DNA from: JAQIBY01 sp964527535
GTDB taxonomy: Bacteria > Bacteroidota > Bacteroidia > Bacteroidales > ML635J-15
Length of the DNA: 34,171 nucleotides
NCBI GenBank assembly: GCA_964527535.1
Contig: CAZGPW010000199.1
Coordinates: forward strand, 1-34,171
Direction of reading: 5' to 3'
A program made the translations under genes and the position numbers. Under the pieces are notes generated by a model that saw only the letters and a program-made list of their open reading frames with translations, was not told the origin of the DNA and ran no database searches. This document shows positions 14,964 to 25,135 of this stretch, one piece after another (within the stretch, counting starts at the first letter, position 1; every line of letters starts with the position of its first letter).

Positions 14964-17900
14964 TTAATCTTTGATGATCTTATAATTATGCGTTTCATTG
15001 GCGAAATCAATACTGAGAATATACAGGCCGGCACGGTATGGAGTCATGTCCAGCATGATGCGGTTGTAGGAACTTTCATCTGTTAATACCACACGACCGC
15101 TTGCATCGGTTAATCTAAAAGTGTATGATTCTTCAAGCCTTGATATTTCGATATGGAGTTTTCCACTTGTTGGGTTCGGATATATTGAAACGCCGCCATC
15201 CACAAACAGTTCAGCGCTGTTTGAATATATTTCATTGCAAACACCACTCACAAGGCATGCGTATGTTCCCTCGTTTTCTGTGCTGATACGGCTAATGGTT
15301 AGTGTGTCATTTGTTGTGCCTGAATATTGAAGGGTATCTATAAGTTCAACGCCATCTTTATACCACTGATATTCGTCAATATCACCATCAGCTTCTACGA
15401 TAAACATGATGGTATCAGCTTGTATCACGGTGCGGGTTTGTGGTTGTTTCACAAATTGTACGGATTCATACAGATGCACAACCATGGTGTCGGAATGAGC
15501 ACAGGCTCCATTCACTACAGAATAAGCGAAAATATTATCTCCCGGGCTCAAGCTGGACACGTTGGTCATCGGTTTGGTTGAATCTTCCACTTCAGCTTCG
15601 CCTTCAACGACAGACCATAAAGCGGTGGCAAAATCAGCATCTGTTCCCATCAGAATGGTATTTTGGTCATCACAGATTTCCTGATCAGCACCTGCATTGG
15701 CAATAACAAGGCTGTCTCTGGTAATTGTCATTCTGTCTGTATCTACACACGCTCCGTTGATCACGGTGTATTCCAGAGTGTGTTCACCCAGGCCAATATC
15801 GGAAACAATAGCAATCGGGCCACCGGGATCCACGGTATTGTTTACGTTTGCATCACCGGATACAAGCGACCAGTTACAGTTACCAATGGTATCTCTAGGT
15901 AAGGTTAACGTGTCGGTCTGGCAAAGGGAAACATCATCACCAGCATCGGCTTGTATCAACGTGTCGCGTGTAACAACAAGCGTATCTTCTGAGGAACAAG
16001 CCCCGTTGGTAATGGTATATAAGAACGTATTTTCGCCAATATCAAGTCCGTTTACATCAGAGATCTGATCGTTTGGAGATACCAGCGTTGAACTACCACC
16101 GATAACTTGCCACAGGGATGTGCCGGGTGCCGGGTCATTGCCTTCAATGGTAATGTTTTCTTCACAAACAGCATAATCATCCGGAAGAACAGCATCTATC
16201 ATAATGTCTCGTGTGATGGTAATTACATCAGAATCGGAGCATAGCCCGTTGACTACTGTCCATTGCAATTCAGTAGTGCCTTCCGGCAGATTGGAAATGG
16301 TAGTGTTCGGATCATGTACATCAGCAATGTTACCACTTCCGCTGAGTATTGACCACGTCCCTGTACCGGGAGTTGGTGAATCTGCGTTAAGTGATATTGC
16401 ACTGTTTTCACACACAACTGTGTCGTTACCTGCAAAAGCAGTAACAATGGTGTCTGTGGTAATTTCAACTTCATCGTAAGTTTGACATGCGCCGTTTGTC
16501 ACCGTCCAGTGAATGGTATTAGCCCCAACAGCAAGGCCTGTAACCCAGGTATGGTTTGTGTCCGGCTGGTTAATTGTTCCGGTCCCATTATACACACTCC
16601 ACACGCCATTGGCTGGTGTTGGATCAAGGGCATTAAGAGCAATGCTATCGCCGCAAATTTCCTGGTCTGTCATTGCCTGTGCCTGTATGGTTGTATCAAC
16701 ATGTACAATCAGTGTAGTTGAGTCAACACAAGAGCCATTTGTAACTTTCCACATCAAGGTATTATCATCCACACTAAGGTTGGTAACAGTTGTGACATGT
16801 TGATCGGGTTGTGCAATACTACCGCCGCCGCTTTCCACAGACCATAACCCGGTTCCGGGATCGGGATCGCCTGCTGTGATGACAGCATGGTATGTATCGC
16901 AAATGTCAATATCGGGCCCTGCATCGGCAGGAATGATTGAATCCTGGTTGATACTGACCTGGTCGCTGTCGGTACAAGCGCCGTTAACTACAGACCATTC
17001 GAGTATATTTTCGCCCATGTCGAGTCCGGAAACAAAGCTGGCCGGATTAGTGGGATCATCAAACACAGCGTTGCCGGATACGAGACTCCAGGTGCCTGTA
17101 AAAGGTGCGGGGTCAACCGCGTTGAGGGTAGTAGTATCCACTTCGCAGAATGACTGATCCGGGCCTGCATCGGCTGTTACGATACTGTCACGCGTAATGA
17201 TGACATCATCGCTATCAGTACATGCTCCGTTGGTGGTTTCCCAGGTAAAACTGTTATCTCCATAAGGCAGGTTGGTTACCCAGGTGCTTTCATCTGTGGC
17301 ATCTGCAAGAATTCCACCTGTGTTGGCAGTCCATAAGCCAGTACCGGGGGCTGCAGAATTGGCATTAAGCTGAGTGGAATCTGTTTCACAAAGACCAATA
17401 TCTGCCCCTGCATCAGCAACAATGATGGTATCTTGCATAATGGATACAGTGTCGTAACTAACGCATGTACCGTTTACCACTTCCCAGACAAATTGATTTT
17501 CACCTATGCCCAGGCTGGTTACCGGAGTAGTCGGATCATTGGGGTTGGTAACACTTCCACTGCCGCTGTATAATGACCACGTGCCGCTTCCGCTTGATGG
17601 GGGAGTGGCTGCCATGTTTGTGCTTGTCGTTTCACAAAGTGCCTGATCCGGCCCTGCATCAGCTATGATTAATTCATCAACATTAAGCTGCACAGTATCA
17701 GAATAAACACTGCCGCCCTGATTGGTAACTTCACAGAAGATGGAGTCTCCATCCATACTCAAATCCACAAGCAAATACAATGTATCATTTGTTGCTCCGG
17801 GAACAGGATTGTATGTGCCGCCACTTCCCTGATACCATTGATATGTTATGGTTCCTCCGCCTGTGGCTACTACGGTGAATACGGCTTCCGAATTTTCGCA

Positions 17901-20063
17901 GGCAGTTGTATCGTGTGGTTGAGTAATAATCACCGGAGGTACTGTGGAGAGGTTTTTGTCAAATTTTGATATAAAAACTTCTCTTGTACTAACGGGGGTC
18001 CCGTTAAATGTTTCCTGATAAACACCCGGCGTTGTTGGATAATTGTCAGATGCGGTGTATCCTGTGATGAATATCTGATTGTACATATCCATTACAATAT
18101 CTTCCTGGTAATCAAAGCCGATACCCCCAATAAAGGTTGAGCTCATTAAATTTGTCAGGCTTGTATCAAGTTTTGAAATAAATACGTCGGTGGAACTGGC
18201 ATCAGAAACACTGTGAACCGTATCGTAAGCCCCTACAGTGGTTGGGTAATCAGCGGAGTATGTATTTCCTGAAATAAAGATATTATCGTCTGAGTCAAAC
18301 AAAATGCCATAGGCGTAATCCCAGAAAGAACCTCCAATAAATGTACTGTGGATTAAAGAACTGAGATCATTGTTTATTTTTAAAACATAGCTGTCAACCG
18401 AAGCATGAAAGGTTTCACTCAGTACCCCGCTTGTGGTGGGGAAGTCGGTAGAAGCTGTATATCCGGTAACAAAAATATTATTATCCGGATCGAGAATAAT
18501 ATCGTTTCCTCTTTCATAAGAAGCCCCACCTACAAAAGTGGAATTTAAAATGCTGCTGAGATTAGAGTTGATTCGGGTGATGAACACATCGTTGCTTGAA
18601 TTGTGTGTAAGGTCATAAGCAGAGGCTGTGGTTGGAAAATCAAAACTGTTGGTATGTCCTGTCAACAAGATATCATTGTTTTGGTCAAAGGCCATGGCTT
18701 TGGTTTTGTCTGTGTTGTTTCCTTCAATGAATGTGGAATTAATCACAGAGGACAGGTTGTAATTCATTTGCGTTACAAAAACGGCTTCACCTGCACCATC
18801 AAGGGTTTCATCAAAAGCACCTGCTGTAGTTGGATAATCAGAAGAGGTTGTAAAGCCTGTGATGTAAACGTTGTTGCTGACGCTGTTGAAAATTATGCTG
18901 TATGCTTCTTCTTCGTCAGATCCTCCTAAAAACGTTGATGCATCCAGGGATCCCAGGTCATTGCTTAGCCGGCAAACAAATACATCAGAAGGGCCGCCGT
19001 TATAAATTTGTGAATATCCGGTGCCCAGGGTGGGGAAATCATTGGAATCCACATATCCAGTGACGAATACACTGCCTGTTGATGGATCAATGGTTAGATC
19101 CATGCCCATATCAAAACTACTTCCACCAATGAATGTGGATGCTTCAAGTGTTGTCAGTGTAGAGTCAAACCGGCTTACAAATACATCGTAATCGCCACCG
19201 TTGTAATTTTCATCGTAAGCACCTGCAGTGGTGGGATAAGATGCTGACCATGTATAACCGGTAACAAATAAATGCCCGTTTTGGTCAAATTCCATGCTTT
19301 TTCCGTAGTCATTGCTGGTTCCCCCAATAAATGTTGAAGCCAGCAGGGGGTCAATGTATAAGGTGTGAGTTTTGTCGTAATTTCCTGTTTTGAATCCGTA
19401 TGTGTTATCTGCCAGGATGCAATACTTTACCGGGATTTCCTTTTTATTTCCATTGATGATTTGGTATGCGACAGGTTTGGTAAAACTTACATTTCCAAAT
19501 TCAGTTTCGAGCAGCAATTGGCCTTCATTGACTGCAAGGGCATTGGGTCCGTCGAGTGATATTTTTATTTGTTCCGGGTCAGCGCCGGGATTAATGGCAA
19601 ATATTTTTTCAATGTTGTTGGTTCTCATAAGGAGCTCCAGGTCAATGCCATCATATAATTTCAGCAATGAAACTGAAGCATAATTTGTTTTCTCCGTATG
19701 TTGAAAATTGTTACCCTTAAAACGGTGGTATTGCCCTGTTGTACCATCGTTCCCTTGTATGACAGGGGTGTTTGCTCCGATAAAATTTTCAAAGAATGCA
19801 AAACTTTGCATGTCATCACCTGAACGCTTGGCCAGATTATAGGCAAGTTTTCCTTTGTTTGTCACAAACATGTTGCCGTATGCAGCTTTTGCGTAATATG
19901 ATACTTCATCGGGATATTCACCCTGATTATCGAAGAAATAAACATTCAATGCAGGAACGGCTGAATTTTTCAGTTTATCGGGATCGAAGTTTGAATTTGC
20001 AAATGCATTACCACCTGCCAGGAAAAGCATTGTAATTACTGCAAGAGATAAAAATTGTTTCAT
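14964..20063 (-). CDS. Giant secreted SBBP-repeat protein with T9SS tail, 1699 aa
   Basis: This is a predicted surface or extracellular protein. It has a signal peptide (about 1-22) and an N-terminal domain (about 30-240) of the type that precedes SBBP beta-propellers. Seven SBBP repeats follow (about 245-740), each with STFIGG, then FVTGYT-like and YPTT-like strands, probably forming a seven-bladed propeller. Then come one Ig-like domain (VIITQPHDTTACENSEAVFT) and nine tandem repeats of about 80 residues, each starting like ADAGPDQxLC and ending like VVNGACTDSD, with a conserved cysteine pair. A second Ig-like domain and a type A T9SS sorting domain (YPNPTSGKLHIE to NYKIIKD) finish it. No catalytic motif is seen; adhesion or matrix binding is an inference. 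It is single-gene and ends at a bidirectional terminator. Confidence 0.92.
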   Translation of the reverse strand: MKQFLSLAVITMLFLAGGNAFANSNFDPDKLKNSAVPALNVYFFDNQGEYPDEVSYYAKAAYGNMFVTNKGKLAYNLAKRSGDDMQSFAFFENFIGANTPVIQGNDGTTGQYHRFKGNNFQHTEKTNYASVSLLKLYDGIDLELLMRTNNIEKIFAINPGADPEQIKISLDGPNALAVNEGQLLLETEFGNVSFTKPVAYQIINGNKKEIPVKYCILADNTYGFKTGNYDKTHTLYIDPLLASTFIGGTSNDYGKSMEFDQNGHLFVTGYTWSASYPTTAGAYDENYNGGDYDVFVSRFDSTLTTLEASTFIGGSSFDMGMDLTIDPSTGSVFVTGYVDSNDFPTLGTGYSQIYNGGPSDVFVCRLSNDLGSLDASTFLGGSDEEEAYSIIFNSVSNNVYITGFTTSSDYPTTAGAFDETLDGAGEAVFVTQMNYNLSSVINSTFIEGNNTDKTKAMAFDQNNDILLTGHTNSFDFPTTASAYDLTHNSSNDVFITRINSNLSSILNSTFVGGASYERGNDIILDPDNNIFVTGYTASTDFPTTSGVLSETFHASVDSYVLKINNDLSSLIHSTFIGGSFWDYAYGILFDSDDNIFISGNTYSADYPTTVGAYDTVHSVSDASSTDVFISKLDTSLTNLMSSTFIGGIGFDYQEDIVMDMYNQIFITGYTASDNYPTTPGVYQETFNGTPVSTREVFISKFDKNLSTVPPVIITQPHDTTACENSEAVFTVVATGGGTITYQWYQGSGGTYNPVPGATNDTLYLLVDLSMDGDSIFCEVTNQGGSVYSDTVQLNVDELIIADAGPDQALCETTSTNMAATPPSSGSGTWSLYSGSGSVTNPNDPTTPVTSLGIGENQFVWEVVNGTCVSYDTVSIMQDTIIVADAGADIGLCETDSTQLNANSAAPGTGLWTANTGGILADATDESTWVTNLPYGDNSFTWETTNGACTDSDDVIITRDSIVTADAGPDQSFCEVDTTTLNAVDPAPFTGTWSLVSGNAVFDDPTNPASFVSGLDMGENILEWSVVNGACTDSDQVSINQDSIIPADAGPDIDICDTYHAVITAGDPDPGTGLWSVESGGGSIAQPDQHVTTVTNLSVDDNTLMWKVTNGSCVDSTTLIVHVDTTIQAQAMTDQEICGDSIALNALDPTPANGVWSVYNGTGTINQPDTNHTWVTGLAVGANTIHWTVTNGACQTYDEVEITTDTIVTAFAGNDTVVCENSAISLNADSPTPGTGTWSILSGSGNIADVHDPNTTISNLPEGTTELQWTVVNGLCSDSDVITITRDIMIDAVLPDDYAVCEENITIEGNDPAPGTSLWQVIGGSSTLVSPNDQISDVNGLDIGENTFLYTITNGACSSEDTLVVTRDTLIQADAGDDVSLCQTDTLTLPRDTIGNCNWSLVSGDANVNNTVDPGGPIAIVSDIGLGEHTLEYTVINGACVDTDRMTITRDSLVIANAGADQEICDDQNTILMGTDADFATALWSVVEGEAEVEDSTKPMTNVSSLSPGDNIFAYSVVNGACAHSDTMVVHLYESVQFVKQPQTRTVIQADTIMFIVEADGDIDEYQWYKDGVELIDTLQYSGTTNDTLTISRISTENEGTYACLVSGVCNEIYSNSAELFVDGGVSIYPNPTSGKLHIEISRLEESYTFRLTDASGRVVLTDESSYNRIMLDMTPYRAGLYILSIDFANETHNYKIIKD

Positions 20064-20214
20064 ATGACTTATATTTTAAAGGCTAAATTTACATTTTATT
20101 TTGAATATAGCATAATTTTTTTGTTTTGAACGCAAAAATATTTTTCATATAAGGCGAAGTGAAATGCATAAAACGTAATATATCAATATTTAACAGGGAT
20201 TTGACAGGGGGGAA

Positions 20215-23094
20215 TTATTTGTAAGCTTCCAGAGTCTCACAAGTACATACCAGATGCCTGTCTCCGTACCCCTGATCAATTTCTGCTGTCCATGTCCAGA
20301 ATTTATTTTCACGTACCCAATTCAAAGGATACGCGGCTGTTTCCCTGTCATAAGCATGGTTCCATTCAGAAGACAAACACTCTTCGGCGGTATGCGGTGC
20401 ATTAATCACAGGATTATCCTCAGTTGTGTAAGTGCCGTCTTTAATGTTATCCAGTTCTTTCCGGATTTGTATCATGGCTTCAATGAAATGATCAAGTTCC
20501 AGTTTGCTTTCACTTTCCGTTGGTTCTACCATAAGTGTTTCATGTACGGGAAATGAAAGTGTAGGAGCATGGAATCCGTAATCCATCAAACGTTTTGCTA
20601 TGTTGCCGGCACTGACATTATATTCTTTTTGGAAACGCTGGCAATTCAAAATCATTTCATGGGCACAACGGCCTTTTTCTCCGGAATAAAGCACATCATA
20701 CCAGCCTTTCAGTGCTGATGCAATGTAATTGGCATTGAGGATGGCAATTTCGGCGGATTTTTTAAGTCCTTCACGTCCTAACATCTTAATAAAGGCATAA
20801 GTAATGGGTAAAATGCCGGCAGATCCGAATGGTGCTGCTGCCACAGCTTTGATGGCTTTGTCACCACCTGTTTTCACAACACTGTGTCCTGGTAAATAAT
20901 GGCTCAGTTCTTTGGTAACTCCAATCGGGCCAACGCCCGGTCCACCACCACCATGGGGAATACCAAATGTTTTGTGAAGGTTCAGGTGGCATACATCGGC
21001 GCCGATAATGCCGGGATGTGTGATACCAAGCTGAGCATTCATGTTGGCACCGTCCATATACACCAGGCCGCCATAATCATGCACAATTTTAATCATGTCC
21101 CTGATGTTGCTTTCAAACACACCATGGGTTGAGGGATAGGTTATCATGCAGGCTGCAAGTTTATCTTTGTTTTCTTCTGCTTTTTGCTGAAGGTCATCAA
21201 GGCTGATGTTTCCATTATTATCCGAATCCACAACCACTACTTTCATGCCGGCCATGATTGAACTTGCCGGATTGGTGCCGTGAGCGGAGGACGGTACGAG
21301 ACAAACATTGCGGTGCGCCTGGTTGTGATCAATATGGTATGCCCTGATCAGCATTAGCCCTGTATGTTCACCACTGGCACCTGAGTTTGGCTGCAAGCTG
21401 ATGTCGTGAAAACCTGTGATGGTTGCCAGGTCTGATTTTAATTCATCCATAAGTATTTTGTAACCTTGCCATTGTCCGGAAGGAGCGAAGGGATGTATGG
21501 CACCGAATTCTTCCCAGCTTAAAGGCAGCATGCTTGTTGCGGAATTAAGCTTCATTGTGCATGAGCCCAGGGGAATCATGGAGTGGTTGAGTGCAATGTC
21601 GCGGCGTTCCAGTTTTTTCATGTACCGCATCATTTCTGTTTCGCTGCGGTAGGCATGAAATACTTCCTGTTGCATAAATGTATCATTGCGCATCATTGAT
21701 TTTGGCAATGTGATGTTTTTTGGATCAGAATCAATAGAAGCCGGTGTTTTATTGGCGGCTTTGGCAAAAATATTGATAATGTCATTCAAATCATTGATGG
21801 TTGTGGTCTCATCAAGGCTTATTCTTATGGTTTCTTCATCCACTATGTTGAAATTAATCTTATAATTATCAGCAATGTCCTTTATGGCATTTGATTTAAT
21901 ACCATCAGGCAAGGAAATATTCAGGGTATCAAAAAATAATGTGTTGGTTTGTTTATACCCCAGTTTATTTAAAGCCTTATATAGTGCAGCAGCTTCTTTA
22001 TGGATACTTTCTGCAATGTTTTTCAGTCCATCCGGCCCGTGATAAACGGCATAAAAACCTGCCATGGTAGCCAGCAAGGCTTGAGCTGTACAAATGTTTG
22101 ATGTGGCCCGTTCTCTTTTAATATGTTGTTCCCTTGTTTGTAGTGCCATGCGAAGGCCGGGTTTCCCGAATTTATCTTTGGATACGCCAATGATGCGTCC
22201 CGGAATGTTGCGTTTGTATTTGGATGATGTGGCAAGAAAAGCTGCATGTGGCCCGCCAAATCCCATGGGGATACCAAAACGTTGTGTGTTACCCACTACA
22301 ACATCTGCACCCCATTCTGATGGTTTTTGCAGCAAAGCCATGGCCAAAATATCTACAACAGCAGTTACCAGCATGCCTGCTTCGTGAGCCTTAGCTGCAA
22401 AATCGCTGTAATCATATACCGATCCGTCCGCAGCGGGATATTGCAGAATCGCACCAAAAAATTTACCGTCTTCAATGCCGGCAAAAAATTTGTTGTAATC
22501 ATCCACAACAACCTCTACCCCGATTGGTTCGGCACGCATTTGAATAACATCAAGTGTTTGCGGAAAAATGTTTTTATCAACGAACAGTTTATTTTTTCCG
22601 GCTTTGATGTCCTTTCGTTTGCGCGTGTCAAACATCAGAGACATTGCTTCTGCTGCCGAGGTGGCTTCATCGAGCAAGGATGAATTGGCAATTTCCATGC
22701 CGGTCAATTCTGACATGGCAGTTTGGAAATTCAATAAAGCCTCAAGCCTTCCCTGGGATATTTCTGCCTGATAAGGTGTATATGAAGTGTACCAACCCGG
22801 ATTTTCAAACACATTTCGTTTGATAACGGAAGGGAAAACCGTGCCGTAATACCCTTGGCCGATATAAGACCTATATACTTTGTTTTTTCCGGCAATGCCT
22901 TTGAGATGCGATAAAAAGCCATGTTCTGACATGCCCTTTTCCTGAATGTCAATGGGTTTATCAAGCTTAATGGATTCCGGGACGGTTTCATTTATCAACT
23001 GGTCAATAGAATCAACCCCTACGGTATCAAGCATTTTGCGAATATCCTTTTCGCGAGGGCCTATGTGCCTTTTTGTAAATAATTCGTTTTGCAT
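20215..23094 (-). CDS. gcvP: Glycine dehydrogenase (decarboxylating), P protein, 959 aa
   Basis: This is the PLP-dependent P protein of the glycine cleavage system. It decarboxylates glycine and passes the aminomethyl group to the lipoyl H protein. The full-length, fused (alpha plus beta) form is present: the N-terminal half begins FTKRHIGPREKDIRKML and the C-terminal half carries the PLP lysine Lys708 in LNLHKTFGIPHGGGGPG, plus GSCTMKLN and PSSAHGTNPAS. The length matches the single-chain enzyme. The gcvT and gcvH genes are not in the window, so the system is split here. A TACCTTTG box lies upstream, with a foldback element immediately behind it. Confidence 0.97.
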   Translation of the reverse strand: MQNELFTKRHIGPREKDIRKMLDTVGVDSIDQLINETVPESIKLDKPIDIQEKGMSEHGFLSHLKGIAGKNKVYRSYIGQGYYGTVFPSVIKRNVFENPGWYTSYTPYQAEISQGRLEALLNFQTAMSELTGMEIANSSLLDEATSAAEAMSLMFDTRKRKDIKAGKNKLFVDKNIFPQTLDVIQMRAEPIGVEVVVDDYNKFFAGIEDGKFFGAILQYPAADGSVYDYSDFAAKAHEAGMLVTAVVDILAMALLQKPSEWGADVVVGNTQRFGIPMGFGGPHAAFLATSSKYKRNIPGRIIGVSKDKFGKPGLRMALQTREQHIKRERATSNICTAQALLATMAGFYAVYHGPDGLKNIAESIHKEAAALYKALNKLGYKQTNTLFFDTLNISLPDGIKSNAIKDIADNYKINFNIVDEETIRISLDETTTINDLNDIINIFAKAANKTPASIDSDPKNITLPKSMMRNDTFMQQEVFHAYRSETEMMRYMKKLERRDIALNHSMIPLGSCTMKLNSATSMLPLSWEEFGAIHPFAPSGQWQGYKILMDELKSDLATITGFHDISLQPNSGASGEHTGLMLIRAYHIDHNQAHRNVCLVPSSAHGTNPASSIMAGMKVVVVDSDNNGNISLDDLQQKAEENKDKLAACMITYPSTHGVFESNIRDMIKIVHDYGGLVYMDGANMNAQLGITHPGIIGADVCHLNLHKTFGIPHGGGGPGVGPIGVTKELSHYLPGHSVVKTGGDKAIKAVAAAPFGSAGILPITYAFIKMLGREGLKKSAEIAILNANYIASALKGWYDVLYSGEKGRCAHEMILNCQRFQKEYNVSAGNIAKRLMDYGFHAPTLSFPVHETLMVEPTESESKLELDHFIEAMIQIRKELDNIKDGTYTTEDNPVINAPHTAEECLSSEWNHAYDRETAAYPLNWVRENKFWTWTAEIDQGYGDRHLVCTCETLEAYK

Positions 23095-23197
23095 AATGAT
23101 ATTTCTTTAATTGTAAAATGATGGTAAAGGTAAAAAAAGTCTGAAAAAATAATCTATGTTTTTTATCATGTTTATCAATACGAATTTGTATGGGATG

Positions 23198-23205
23198 CAA
23201 AGGTA
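23198..23205 (-). promoter_or_regulatory. Candidate gcvP -7 promoter box
   Basis: The minus strand reads TACCTTTG, an exact TAnnTTTG match, about 104 bases upstream of the gcvP start. No TTTG is found at the usual 19-21-base spacing; that position falls at the edge of the foldback element starting at 23225. A weaker TACCTTTA at 23125-23132 is closer to the gene and is an alternative. Confidence 0.45.
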
Positions 23206-23224
23206 AAGAAAACCTTAATTTCGA

Positions 23225-23437
23225 GGTTCTACTGCAAACTGAGTGGAAAATCAGGAATATATAAAGCTAAAAAGTTAGGTGTAATGTTGTCGGGAGTCGG
23301 AAGTCAGGAGTTGTGAATACTTTTTCCGACTCCGGTCTTCGGTCTTCCGACTTCCGACTTATAACCTATCGGTCATTACACAAAAGGATTAGGTAAACAG
23401 GCAGCTAATCATAACCCATTAAATTGGCAGTAGAACC
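23225..23437. mobile_element. MITE-like foldback element, copy 2 (213 bp)
   Basis: Same organisation and orientation as 12328-12554: terminal GGTTCTACTG (23225-23234) and CAGTAGAACC (23428-23437), nested GTGTAAT/ATTACAC and a central heptamer hairpin. It has single CGGGAGT, CGGAAGT and CAGGAGT units (23291-23311). It is 14 bp shorter than copy 1, exactly two heptamers. It lies upstream of gcvP and downstream of the small lipoprotein gene at 23589. The remaining bases of 23438-23588 hold no gene. Confidence 0.8.
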
Positions 23438-23588
23438 ATAAATTTATAAATGAAAAAGTTGCATTTGCTGGTTGAATCTCCGACGGTTCAAAATTTCAAT
23501 ACGGCTTACTTTTTAATGCCATAATAAAGACATTGCACATTGAAACGTAAAACCGGTGCCAAACCCCTTTAATCCCACGGAATGGTAC

Positions 23589-23921
23589 CTATTCCTTAAC
23601 GAGAGCAACGGTATCAACAGTATTGTTTAATTGCGTGATGGTTTTATACCCATCCTTGATAAAGGTAGTTTGAATGTCATAGCAACCAAAACTACAGCCA
23701 ATCATCATGTGGGTTTCATAAACACCGGCTTCATCGGTATAACCATCGTCGTAATTTTTGTCGTAAACTCCGTTGTTGCCTGCCCTAACCTCAACCAAAA
23801 CCGAATCAACCGGCTGGCTGTTATCATCATCTACTACGGTGACACAAATGTGTTCCTGGGATTCACAGGAAGTAAGCATCAATATCCCCAGCAGAATGAT
23901 TAATGTAGAAAACGTTTTCAT
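23589..23921 (-). CDS. Small lipoprotein with carboxypeptidase-regulatory-like domain, 110 aa
   Basis: The signal sequence ends with lipobox LTSC (Cys19). The mature 90 residues match the short beta-sandwich seen in CarboxypepD_reg-like domains: ICVTVVDDDNSQPVDSVLVEV, then a GxYxT-type turn (GVYETHM) and DGYKTI near the end. One CSFGC motif could be a disulfide loop. It is probably anchored in the outer membrane. Function unknown. It is separated from its neighbours by more than 80 bases on each side, so it is likely monocistronic. Confidence 0.8.
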   Translation of the reverse strand: MKTFSTLIILLGILMLTSCESQEHICVTVVDDDNSQPVDSVLVEVRAGNNGVYDKNYDDGYTDEAGVYETHMMIGCSFGCYDIQTTFIKDGYKTITQLNNTVDTVALVKE

Positions 23922-24003
23922 AAGCGTTTTTTATTGACATAAATTTAAAAATTGACTGACCGCAATCAATGGTTTACATTGTTATGCATAAAACCATTTT
24001 TCA

Positions 24004-25011
24004 TCAATCCATCACCTTCATGGTGTATAAAGCGGCTTTCATTTTGCGTATCTGGTCACGGTTATCGCCTCTGGGATCATAACTAAAAGCTTCAATGCAC
24101 ACAAACTCATCCCTGACATCATCATATTGAATAAAAGCAGCGAAAGGGCCGCCCATAAAATCGCCTTCCACTTTCCACAGGCCTTCCATGATCCAGGTTT
24201 CTTCATTGTTGATTATCCGCCTGGATAAAACCGGATAATGATATTTTGTTTCTGTAGTCATATAACTGCCTTCGCGGGGGCCCGGCACATTTTTCTTTAA
24301 TACTTTATTTCGTTTTTTTACAAAATAATCCAGGCCTGCACTGTCAGGCTGAGCTTTTCCAAAGCGATACACCAGGTAACCATGACTTGCCTTTTGCGTT
24401 TCGTAAGATAACCATGCAAAATTTTCACGGTTTTCGTCAAAGCTGTAATTTTTGGGAACCGCCATCGACACATGGTGATCTCTTTCAAGCCGTTCTCTGT
24501 ATGCTTCTACATGATAATCCTTAAGGTATTTCAACCTCCTGTCTCTGTCCGCTTTTAAAAACAATTCGATCAGTTTTTGTTCATTTTCTTTTACCGTTTC
24601 CACAAATGTTGGCATATCGGGGGCCTTAATGTACACGATCACCTGAGGTTTACTATACACGTTGGTGGCTTTTTTAATTTCCCCGTATTCAGCACCTTTA
24701 CCAATTTCGGGAATAATAACGTTCCTGTTTCTTTTGTTCAGTTTTTTAAAATCTTTCTGTTCAACATGAACCAGGTCAAATATCATTTCTTCCTGTGGTA
24801 CTGTGTATAAATCCTGATGATACACATTTCTGATCGCTTGTCCCATCTCGCCTTTCCAGTTGGCATTGCTCATTACTACAAGTATTTCCCCGGGGTTTCC
24901 CGTGGCTGCTTCTTTGATGTTCAATTCTTCCCTGCTTTGGTTACAGGAGAAAAACAGAACCATAATTAAACCCAACAATGCGTGAATGATAATTTGGCTG
25001 TGTTTTTTCAT
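24004..25011 (-). CDS. DUF4837 family lipoprotein, 335 aa
   Basis: The protein has the layout of the Bacteroidota-specific DUF4837 family: a lipoprotein signal (lipobox FFSC), then TGNPGEILVVMSNANWKGEMG, an acidic/basic central region and the C-terminal GLWKVEGDFMGGPFAAFIQYD that is characteristic of it. The biological role of the family is unknown. I choose the ATG at 25009-25011 (MKKHSQII), which gives a normal signal peptide; the ATG at 25021-25023 would add four residues. It is divergent from rbfA with about 120 bases between; a TATATTTA box on the minus strand at about 25078-25085 may be its promoter. Confidence 0.85.
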   Translation of the reverse strand: MKKHSQIIIHALLGLIMVLFFSCNQSREELNIKEAATGNPGEILVVMSNANWKGEMGQAIRNVYHQDLYTVPQEEMIFDLVHVEQKDFKKLNKRNRNVIIPEIGKGAEYGEIKKATNVYSKPQVIVYIKAPDMPTFVETVKENEQKLIELFLKADRDRRLKYLKDYHVEAYRERLERDHHVSMAVPKNYSFDENRENFAWLSYETQKASHGYLVYRFGKAQPDSAGLDYFVKKRNKVLKKNVPGPREGSYMTTETKYHYPVLSRRIINNEETWIMEGLWKVEGDFMGGPFAAFIQYDDVRDEFVCIEAFSYDPRGDNRDQIRKMKAALYTMKVMD

Positions 25012-25121
25012 AATCATATCCATTTTTTAAACAACGACAATTTTAATCATTTATTGATGTCCCAAAACAAATCGAATGTAAATATAATGAATAAACTGCC
25101 TGTATTGTTTACTTCTTTTAT

Positions 25122-25129
25122 TATTTTTG
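25122..25129 (+). promoter_or_regulatory. Candidate rbfA -7 box, near-leaderless transcript
   Basis: TATTTTTG is an exact TAnnTTTG match ending only six bases before the rbfA ATG. With the usual spacing to the transcription start, the mRNA would begin at or within a few bases of the start codon. The -33 TTTG is not clear. Confidence 0.5.
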
Positions 25130-25135
25130 ACATCT

